From Erwinia sp. ErVv1 (GTDB taxonomy: Bacteria; Pseudomonadota; Gammaproteobacteria; Enterobacterales; Enterobacteriaceae), in NCBI RefSeq assembly GCF_900068895.1, contig NZ_CDPK01000008.1:111286-175285 (forward strand): 64,000 bases of DNA, in the 5' to 3' direction. Positions 56,415-64,000 of this stretch are shown piece by piece. Positions within the stretch are counted from its first letter, which is position 1; the number at the start of each line of letters is the position of its first letter. A program made the position numbers and the translations under genes. Under the pieces are notes generated by a model. That model saw nothing but the letters and a program-made list of their open reading frames with translations, was not told the DNA's origin and did not search any database.

Positions 56415-59120
56415 TCAGGCAAGACGGCCATGACACTGTTTGTATTTTTTACCCGATCCGCACGGGCAAAGATCGTTACGCCCTACTTTGCGGTCGCCGG
56501 TCTGATCGGCCAGTTCAATCGCAGCCTCGGTTTCGGTTTCAACGTGGCTTAACTGCTGCTGCTGAGCAAGACGCTCCGCTTCTTCACGGCGCTGCTCCTC
56601 CATCGCTTCCACTTCCTCTGGCATGCGTACCTGAACCTTGCAGAGGGTGCTGATCACTTCATATTTCAGTGATTCCAGCATCGCGGCAAACATCGCAAAG
56701 GATTCGCGCTTATACTCCTGCTTAGGATCCTTCTGGGCGTAGCCACGCAGATGAATACCCTGACGCAGATAGTCCATCGCGGCCAGATGCTCTTTCCACA
56801 GGGAATCCAGCGTCTGCAACATCACCCCTTTTTCAAAGCTGCGCATCATTTCAAGGCCGACAACCTCTTCTTTCAGCAGGTACTGCGCTTTAGCCTGCTC
56901 CATGATCCGCTCGCGCAGGGTCTCTTCATGCAGCTCAGGCTCTTTATCCAGCCACTCTGCCACCGGCATATGCAGGTCGAAGTCATTTTTCAGACGCTCT
57001 TCCAGACCGGTGACGTCCCACATCTCTTCAAGCGACTGAGGAGGAATAAAGGTGTCGATGGTGGTTTTGAAGACATCGTCACGGATGCTGGCGATGGTTT
57101 CAGACACATCGGATACGTCCAGCAGTTCGTTACGCTGGCTGTAGATAGCCCGACGCTGATCGTTGGCGACATCATCATATTCCAGCAGCTGCTTACGGAT
57201 GTCGAAGTTGCGGCTTTCCACCTTGCGCTGGGCGTTAGCAATCGCTTTGGTCACCCAGGGATGTTCAATCGCTTCACCAGGCTTCATACCCAGCTTACGC
57301 ATCATATTCGTTACGCGATCCGAGGCGAAAATACGCATCAGCGCATCTTCCATGGACAGGTAGAAGCGGGACGAACCGTTATCCCCCTGACGGCCTGAAC
57401 GACCACGCAGCTGGTTATCAATACGGCGCGATTCGTGGCGCTCGGTACCGATAATATGCAGACCGCCGGAAGTCAGTACCGCATCGTGACGGATCTTCCA
57501 GGCGGATTTGATCGCATCAATCTGTTCGGCGGTGGGGTCGGTCAATTCAGCAATCTCGGCCTGCCAGCTGCCGCCCAGCACGATATCCGTACCACGACCT
57601 GCCATGTTTGTTGCAATCGTCACAGCACCCGGCTGCCCGGCCTGGGCCACGATATCTGCCTCGCGGGCGTGGAATTTGGCGTTCAGCACCGCATGTTGGA
57701 TACCGGCACGGGTCAGTTCCTCCGACACCACTTCCGATTTTTCGATAGAAATGGTACCGACCAGCACCGGCTGACCGTTAGCGGTACGCTCACGGATATC
57801 CTCGATGATGGCATCAATTTTTTCTTTCTCGGTCATATAGACCAGATCCGACAGATCCTTACGTACCATCGGACGGTTGGTTGGAACGACGATGGTTTCC
57901 AGCTTATAAATCGAGCTGAACTCGAAGGCTTCCGTATCTGCCGTACCGGTCATACCGGCCAGCTTGTTATACAGACGGAAGTAGTTCTGGAAAGTGATGG
58001 AGGCCAGCGTCTGGTTCTCGTTCTGGATGTCGACGTTTTCTTTCGCCTCAATAGCCTGATGAAGCCCATCAGACCAGCGACGGCCCTGCATCGTACGGCC
58101 AGTATGCTCATCGACAATGATGACTTCGCCATCTTTTACAATGTAATCCACGTCGCGGGTAAACAGTACGTGCGCGCGCAGCGCAGCCGTTACGTGGTGC
58201 ATCATCATGATATTGCCCGGCGAATAAAGCGATTCGCCCTCCTGCATGATGCCCTCGCTGACCATCAGCTCTTCAATCGCCACCAGACCGCGCTCGGTGA
58301 GATGCACCTGGCGGGATTTCTCGTCTACCGAGAAGTGACCTTCACCCTGGAAGCTGTCTGAGTCCTCTTTTTCCTGACGGATCAGGTTAGGGATAATTTT
58401 GTTCACCCTGATGTAAAGCTCAGAGCTGTCCTCTGCGGGTCCGGAGATAATCAGCGGCGTACGCGCTTCATCGATCAGGATGGAGTCAACCTCATCCACC
58501 AGCGCATAGTTCAGCTTACGCTGTACGCGGTCCTCGGGGCTGAACGCCATATTGTCGCGCAGATAGTCAAAGCCGTATTCGTTATTGGTGCCGTAGGTGA
58601 TATCGGCCGCATAGGCTTCACGCTTTGCAGGTGCAGGCATACCCGGCAGGTTGATGCCGATGCTCAGACCGAGGAATTCAAACAGCGCACGGTTATTTTC
58701 GGCGTCACGCTGGGCCAGATAGTCGTTCACGGTAACCACGTGTACGCCTTCACCGCTCAGGGCGTTAAGGTAGGCCGGCAGCGTTGCGGTCAGGGTTTTA
58801 CCCTCACCGGTACGCATTTCAGCGATGCAGCGATTATTCAGCACCATGCCGCCCAGCAGCTGGACGTCAAAGTGACGCATGCCAAACACGCGCTTACTGG
58901 CCTCACGCACGGTAGCAAAGGCCTCCGGGATCAGATTCTCCAGCACTTCGCCCTTTGCCAGACGGGCCCGGAACTCAACGGTTTTCGCTTTCAGCTCGTC
59001 GTCAGACAGCTTTTCGAAATCAGGCTCCATTTTGCTGATTTGCTCAACGACTTTACGCATGCGGCGCAGGGTACGATCGTTGCTGCTACCAAAAACCTTG
59101 GTCAATAATTTGATTAACAT
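56415..59120 (-). CDS. secA: Preprotein translocase ATPase SecA
   Basis: 901 residues, E. coli length. It is the motor that pushes preproteins through SecYEG. Visible are Walker [10 protein letters not shown], the DEVDS box ([14 protein letters not shown]), the helicase arginine region [17 protein letters not shown] and the C-terminal zinc/SecB-binding tail [19 protein letters not shown]. It is translated after secM, whose arrest controls its expression. Confidence 0.98.
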   Translation of the reverse strand: MLIKLLTKVFGSSNDRTLRRMRKVVEQISKMEPDFEKLSDDELKAKTVEFRARLAKGEVLENLIPEAFATVREASKRVFGMRHFDVQLLGGMVLNNRCIAEMRTGEGKTLTATLPAYLNALSGEGVHVVTVNDYLAQRDAENNRALFEFLGLSIGINLPGMPAPAKREAYAADITYGTNNEYGFDYLRDNMAFSPEDRVQRKLNYALVDEVDSILIDEARTPLIISGPAEDSSELYIRVNKIIPNLIRQEKEDSDSFQGEGHFSVDEKSRQVHLTERGLVAIEELMVSEGIMQEGESLYSPGNIMMMHHVTAALRAHVLFTRDVDYIVKDGEVIIVDEHTGRTMQGRRWSDGLHQAIEAKENVDIQNENQTLASITFQNYFRLYNKLAGMTGTADTEAFEFSSIYKLETIVVPTNRPMVRKDLSDLVYMTEKEKIDAIIEDIRERTANGQPVLVGTISIEKSEVVSEELTRAGIQHAVLNAKFHAREADIVAQAGQPGAVTIATNMAGRGTDIVLGGSWQAEIAELTDPTAEQIDAIKSAWKIRHDAVLTSGGLHIIGTERHESRRIDNQLRGRSGRQGDNGSSRFYLSMEDALMRIFASDRVTNMMRKLGMKPGEAIEHPWVTKAIANAQRKVESRNFDIRKQLLEYDDVANDQRRAIYSQRNELLDVSDVSETIASIRDDVFKTTIDTFIPPQSLEEMWDVTGLEERLKNDFDLHMPVAEWLDKEPELHEETLRERIMEQAKAQYLLKEEVVGLEMMRSFEKGVMLQTLDSLWKEHLAAMDYLRQGIHLRGYAQKDPKQEYKRESFAMFAAMLESLKYEVISTLCKVQVRMPEEVEAMEEQRREEAERLAQQQQLSHVETETEAAIELADQTGDRKVGRNDLCPCGSGKKYKQCHGRLA

Positions 59121-59196
59121 AATAAATAATTTCTCTCAGCCACCGCGATCTGCGGTTTAGCATTTAGCTTCTAATGTAATGGGTATGCGTCAGATA

Positions 59197-59700
59197 TCAG
59201 GCGAGAGAAGCGGGTCCGGCACGAATACCCTGTACGCGCGACAGCCAGAGGCCGGGATGATAGCCGGGCGCGGAGGCCAGGGCAGGCCGCGCCATCTGCC
59301 GGATAATAACCGGTGGCCGGGCCTCATGCGTCAGTAGCGCATTAAGCGTGTCCAGCAGCGCCAGCTTGTGGACCTCAAGCGGCAATACCTGCTCGGTAGC
59401 AGGGAGACTGGCTGGCGTCAGCGTGAAGGAGAGATGGCGAATAACGGTGCGAATGGCGTGCTGATGCCAGTAGTCGACGTTAAAATTAGTGCGGCGAACG
59501 CTCTCCTGGAGCAGCGCGAGGTGGTTACCGCGCACCCCGTTGCTGATATTCAGGCTTCTGGAAGAGGATTCTGATAAAGTTGTACGATCGCAGGCTGACG
59601 CGTGAGGCAGGCCAAAGCTTGCCGCGACCATCCCCAACAGGAGATGCGGCCAGAAGTAACGTCTGCCAAATTGTCGCCAACAATTTAAAATACCGATCAC
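59197..59700 (-). CDS. secM: Secretion monitor SecM with variant arrest peptide
   Basis: 167 residues from a GTG at 59700. The frame is open upstream to 59742, but the GTG gives the family start ([20 protein letters not shown]) with GGAAAATA upstream. A long signal sequence ends near ASA. The C-terminal arrest motif reads [17 protein letters not shown], followed by ASLA. Compared with the E. coli FxxxxWIxxxxGIRAGP, Phe is Tyr147 and Ile is Leu153, while Trp152, Gly158, Arg160, Gly162 and Pro163 are kept. SecM stalls its ribosome until pulled by SecA, exposing the secA ribosome site. Confidence 0.93.
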   Translation of the reverse strand: MIGILNCWRQFGRRYFWPHLLLGMVAASFGLPHASACDRTTLSESSSRSLNISNGVRGNHLALLQESVRRTNFNVDYWHQHAIRTVIRHLSFTLTPASLPATEQVLPLEVHKLALLDTLNALLTHEARPPVIIRQMARPALASAPGYHPGLWLSRVQGIRAGPASLA

Positions 59701-59721
59701 TATTTTCCGCCGGAGCCCGCT

Positions 59722-60237
59722 ATGCGTGATAGTCGCCCGCAATCAATTGAACATTTACTCGATGCCACCGAGGGTCAGGGGGTGCTGCAATCCATTCAGC
59801 AGCGTGCTATCGCCCTGAACAAACTGAATAGCGCCGTACGGGGCGTTCTTCCCGCTCAGCTTCATCCCTGGTGCCGCGTGGCGAACTTTCGCCAGGGCAT
59901 TCTGGTGCTCGAAACGGCTAACGCCAGCTGGATGATGCGTCTCCGCTATGAACAATCCAGCCTGCTGTCAGCTTTACGTGCGCAAATATTACCATCATTG
60001 ACTGCAATCGACATCAGGATAAATCCATCACTGGCGGCAAAAGGACAGGAAAGCGTACAGGAAAACAGCAGTCGGGCGACAAAAGAAGAAAAAACGGGCG
60101 GGCGTGAGCTGAGTCAGCAGAGCGCGGAAATTTTAAGGGGGGTGGCGAGCCGTAGCCCAGAGAAACTGAAAAGGATTATAGAACGACTGGCCTCACTGGC
60201 CGGAGAGAGTACCAGCTCAACCAGTCGTAATAAGTAG
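59722..60237 (+). CDS. DUF721 (DciA-like) protein
   Basis: 171 residues. The N-terminal 95 residues have the DUF721/DciA fold pattern: [20 protein letters not shown], then [40 protein letters not shown] and [17 protein letters not shown]. The C-terminal third is polar and charged. DciA is the ancestral helicase-loading partner in bacteria that lack DnaC/DnaI; E. coli has none at this site. The ATG (59722) has GGAG six bases upstream. The gene is divergent from secM with 21 bases between start codons, and converges with lpxC seven bases later. Confidence 0.82.
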   Translation: MRDSRPQSIEHLLDATEGQGVLQSIQQRAIALNKLNSAVRGVLPAQLHPWCRVANFRQGILVLETANASWMMRLRYEQSSLLSALRAQILPSLTAIDIRINPSLAAKGQESVQENSSRATKEEKTGGRELSQQSAEILRGVASRSPEKLKRIIERLASLAGESTSSTSRNK

Positions 60238-60244
60238 CCCGGCG

Positions 60245-61180
<936 letters not shown>

Positions 61181-61264
61181 TTACTCATCCGACCGCCAGT
61201 ATAAATTACTGACGGGCGAATACTTTAGCACAAAGAGCGGAGAATCCCAATTCTCAGGTTATTC

Positions 61265-62422
61265 CTAGTCTGCCTGCTTACGCAGGAAGGCAGGAATATC
61301 AAGATAGTCGGGCTCTTTGTTAGTTTGCGCAGTCGGATCGTTGACCACTTTCGCCGCAGGTTTCTGCTCCTGAGGCAGTGGGGCCATGCCGTGCTGCTGG
61401 TAGCGGTGATCCATCACAGGCTGCGTCTGCTGCTTCTGGTTAGTGACCAGGGTGATCTCCGGACGCTTATCCATACCGATACCTGTAGCGACAACGGTCA
61501 CGCGCAGTTCGTCGTTCATTTCAGGATCCAGTGACGTACCGATAACCACGGTCGCATTGTCTGAAGCGAAGGCGCGGATGGTGTTACCCACCGTTTCAAA
61601 CTCGTCCAGACGCAGGTCAAAGCCCGCCGTAATGTTGACCAGCACGCCACGCGCACCGGAAAGGTCGATATCTTCCAGCAGTGGGCTGGAGATCGCCATT
61701 TCAGCAGCTTCTTCCGCACGGTCTTCACCGCACGCCACGCCAGAGCCCATCATCGCATAGCCCATTTCGGACATCACGGTGCGCACGTCAGCAAAGTCGA
61801 CGTTCATCAGGCCAGGACGGGTGATCAGTTCAGCAATGCCCTGTACCGCGCCTTTCAGCACGTCATTAGCCGCGCCAAATGCGTCCAGCAGGGAGATACC
61901 GCGACCCAGCACTTTCAACAGCTTGTCGTTAGGAATGGTGATCAGAGAATCGACGTGCTTAGACAGCTCAGCGATACCCTGCTCGGCAAATGCCATGCGT
62001 TTTTTGCCTTCAAAATTAAAAGGCTTGGTAACCACGGCTACCGTCAGGATACCCAGGTCTTTTGCCACTTCGGCTACAACCGGTGCTGCGCCTGTTCCGG
62101 TACCACCGCCCATACCCGCGGCGATAAACACCATGTCTGCACCTTCCAGTGCCTGACGCAGCGCTTCGCGATCTTCTTCAGCAGAGTTACGACCCACTTC
62201 CGGGTTCGCCCCCGCACCCAGACCTTTAGTAATACCATTACCAATCTGGATAGTCTGACCGACAGCCGTTTTACGCAACGCCTGTGCATCAGTGTTAACG
62301 GCAAAGAACTCGACACCTTCGATGCGCTCACGCACCATATGTTCTACGGCGTTACCGCCGCCGCCGCCGACGCCGATGACTTTAATCACCGCGTCATTGG
62401 TTAATTCCATTGGTTCAAACAT
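61265..62422 (-). CDS. ftsZ: Cell division protein FtsZ
   Basis: 385 residues. The tubulin-like GTPase carries [11 protein letters not shown], the GTP loop [12 protein letters not shown] and the T7 loop [12 protein letters not shown]. The C-terminal peptide [14 protein letters not shown], which binds FtsA and ZipA, is complete. It polymerises at midcell into the division ring. It is 71 bases after ftsA in the division cluster. Confidence 0.98.
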   Translation of the reverse strand: MFEPMELTNDAVIKVIGVGGGGGNAVEHMVRERIEGVEFFAVNTDAQALRKTAVGQTIQIGNGITKGLGAGANPEVGRNSAEEDREALRQALEGADMVFIAAGMGGGTGTGAAPVVAEVAKDLGILTVAVVTKPFNFEGKKRMAFAEQGIAELSKHVDSLITIPNDKLLKVLGRGISLLDAFGAANDVLKGAVQGIAELITRPGLMNVDFADVRTVMSEMGYAMMGSGVACGEDRAEEAAEMAISSPLLEDIDLSGARGVLVNITAGFDLRLDEFETVGNTIRAFASDNATVVIGTSLDPEMNDELRVTVVATGIGMDKRPEITLVTNQKQQTQPVMDHRYQQHGMAPLPQEQKPAAKVVNDPTAQTNKEPDYLDIPAFLRKQAD

Positions 62423-62493
62423 AATTTCTCTCCGTTATGTGCCTGTCGCCTGGAGATCATAAATAAGTCTAGCATGATCCCCTTTTATCAAAA

Positions 62494-63750
62494 TTAAAAC
62501 TCTTTTCTCAGCCAGCTGTTGATTCGTTTAAACCAGTTGCCCACTGAGGCTCTTTTTTCTACATCTGCCTCACCGTTAAGGTGAGACTCTTTTCCGTAGT
62601 GCAGTAAGCCGACTGCCGTAGAGTAGTATGGCTCCTGCGCGTAATCCGTTAATCCCGTAATGTTTAACGGCTGTCCAATACGCACCTGCGTGTGGAAAAC
62701 GCGCTGGGCGCAGGCCGCTAATCCCTCAATCTGTGCCGCACCGCCGGTCAGGACGATGCCTGCTGCCAGGTGATGCTTCACGCCCTGCTGGCGCAGCTGT
62801 TCCTGCAATTGCAGGATCTCGTCGTTAACCAGATTCAGCAGTTCGGTATAACGCGGTTCGATCACCTCTGCCAGCGTCTGGCGCTGCAGGCTACGGGGTG
62901 GACGTCCGCCCACGCTCGGCACCTCAACATTTTCATCCTTGCCGACGATGGAGCCCAGCGCGCAGCCGTGACGCACTTTAATGGCTTCGGCATCGGTTGG
63001 CGGCGTGCCAAACGCGTAGGCGATATCGCTGGTCACCACGTTGCCCGCATAGGGAATAACCTTGGTGTGGCGCAGTGCACCACCGGTATAAACCGCAATA
63101 TCCATCGTGCCGCCGCCGACATCCACGACGCACACGCCAAGCTCACGCTCATCTTCGGTGAGCACGGCAAAGCTGGAAGCCAGCCCGGCGAAGATCAGTT
63201 GGTCAACTTTCAGTCCACAACGTTCAACGGCTTTAACAATGTTTTTCGCCATATCGTTGTGGCAGGTAATCAAATGCACTTTTGCCTGCATACGCACGCC
63301 AGACAGTCCCACGGGGTTTTTGATCCCTTCCTGGTAGTCGATGGCGTACTCCTGCGGGATCACATGGAGGATGCGGTGTTCATCCCGAACGCGAACCGAT
63401 TTAGCGGTATGTACCACATTTTCCACATCTTCCTGAGTCACTTCCTCTTCGGAAATAGGAACCATCCCTATTTCGTTCTGGCAGCTGATATGTTTACCCG
63501 ATAATGCAAGGTAAACGGAGGAGATCTGGCAGTCTGCCATCAGCTCAGCCTGATCAATGGCGCGCTGGACGCATTTCACGACGGATTCAAGATCGTTTAC
63601 GCCGCCTTTATCCATCCCCCGGGAAGGGCAGCTACCGACGCCGATGATGTTAACCATGCCGTCGGGCAGAATTTCACCTACCAAAGCGGCGACCTTAGCG
63701 GTGCCGATTTCAAGTCCAACTACCAGTTTTCTGTCCGTCGCTTTGATCAT
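62494..63750 (-). CDS. ftsA: Cell division protein FtsA
   Basis: 418 residues, actin-like ATPase. It starts [20 protein letters not shown] (phosphate 1 loop), has [17 protein letters not shown] (phosphate 2) and [13 protein letters not shown] (adenosine motif), and ends with the amphipathic membrane helix [15 protein letters not shown]. It anchors FtsZ to the membrane. Its start overlaps the ftsQ stop by four bases. Confidence 0.98.
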   Translation of the reverse strand: MIKATDRKLVVGLEIGTAKVAALVGEILPDGMVNIIGVGSCPSRGMDKGGVNDLESVVKCVQRAIDQAELMADCQISSVYLALSGKHISCQNEIGMVPISEEEVTQEDVENVVHTAKSVRVRDEHRILHVIPQEYAIDYQEGIKNPVGLSGVRMQAKVHLITCHNDMAKNIVKAVERCGLKVDQLIFAGLASSFAVLTEDERELGVCVVDVGGGTMDIAVYTGGALRHTKVIPYAGNVVTSDIAYAFGTPPTDAEAIKVRHGCALGSIVGKDENVEVPSVGGRPPRSLQRQTLAEVIEPRYTELLNLVNDEILQLQEQLRQQGVKHHLAAGIVLTGGAAQIEGLAACAQRVFHTQVRIGQPLNITGLTDYAQEPYYSTAVGLLHYGKESHLNGEADVEKRASVGNWFKRINSWLRKEF

Positions 63751-64000
63751 TGTTGTTTAACCTGTGCCTGATTCTGTTGCTGTTTACTGTCAGTGCTCTC
63801 AACCGCCGGTGCCCATCCTACTGCCGCGCCAGAGTCATATCGCAGATCGACATAGCTGATACGTTTGTTTCCCGCCTGCGCCTGCTGCTGTAGCGTTGGG
63901 TAAAGCTGGATAAAGCGCTGAAGCCGTTTCATATCCTCATTGCGCCCTAACTCAAGCCGAATATCATCGTCCAACACCAGTTGCCAGGACCGGCGGGCGG
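63747..64000 (-). CDS. ftsQ: Cell division protein FtsQ, C-terminal part (window edge)
   Basis: About 84 codons at the right edge, reading leftwards to TGA at 63747. The segment [20 protein letters not shown], then [16 protein letters not shown], is the periplasmic beta domain of FtsQ that contacts FtsB and FtsL. The tail is Gln-rich ([16 protein letters not shown]). The N-terminal anchor and POTRA domain are outside the window. Confidence 0.95.
   Translation of the reverse strand, partial: ARRSWQLVLDDDIRLELGRNEDMKRLQRFIQLYPTLQQQAQAGNKRISYVDLRYDSGAAVGWAPAVESTDSKQQQNQAQVKQQ

Overview
This window is a chromosomal segment of a gammaproteobacterium of the order Enterobacterales. Nearly every core gene is closely similar to its Escherichia coli counterpart, and the order follows the E. 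coli mrcB to ftsQ interval (roughly minutes 2-4), read here from mrcB (left) to ftsQ (right). The retained DUF721 (DciA-like) gene between lpxC and secM, the absence of gcd beside hpt, and the plant-associated accessory genes (UbiD-type aromatic acid decarboxylase, GH43 arabinosidase, secreted beta-helix protein) fit an Erwiniaceae-like bacterium (Erwinia, Pantoea or a relative) better than Escherichia. That assignment is inference; no rRNA, tRNA or CRISPR array was seen.

Layout. 0-13.4 kb: mrcB (5' end only), hrpB, thpR, sfsA, dksA, gluQ, pcnB, folK, panB, panC, panD, yadH, yadG, can, hpt. 13.4-22 kb: accessory block at the place where E. coli carries gcd, with a decayed DUF1493 gene pair, an IS3-type transposase scrap, a cystathionine gamma-synthase-like enzyme, a LysR regulator divergent from a ubiD-ubiX-DUF554 operon, and a secreted beta-helix protein. 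22-30.3 kb: cueO with a CueR-type promoter, yacC, speE, speD, yacL, an orphan secreted protein and acnB. 30.4-33.4 kb: small island at the E. coli yacH position, with aldo/keto reductase and LysR remnants, a solo IS630-type end, a DUF4365 nuclease-like gene and a defective IS630-family element. 33.4-42.3 kb: lpd, aceF, aceE, pdhR, aroP. 42.5-44.9 kb: YicJ-like sugar transporter plus GH43 enzyme inserted between aroP and ampE. 44.9-54.3 kb: ampE, ampD, nadC, ppdD-hofB-hofC, heptamer repeats, guaC, coaE, zapD, yacG, mutT. 54.5-56.3 kb: AT-rich gene for a secreted metallophosphoesterase with lectin-like domains. 56.4-64 kb: secA, secM, dciA-like gene, lpxC, ftsZ, ftsA, ftsQ (3' part).

How the genes work together. 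panB/panC/panD supply most of pantothenate synthesis and coaE finishes CoA; aceE/aceF/lpd with pdhR oxidise pyruvate to acetyl-CoA, which feeds acnB and the TCA cycle; speE/speD make spermidine; hpt and guaC salvage purines; secM/secA drive protein export; ftsQ/ftsA/ftsZ/zapD build the division ring while lpxC, mrcB and ampD serve the envelope.

Most notable observations: the DUF4365 gene whose stop codon lies in an IS630-type end; the metallophosphoesterase-lectin fusion between mutT and secA; a pcnB gene that appears to start at AUU; the dciA-like gene divergent from secM with only 21 bp between start codons; a 22-unit heptamer array beside guaC; a 34-35 bp tandem repeat between panC and panD; and an in-frame stop after codon 9 in the membrane partner of the DUF1493 gene.
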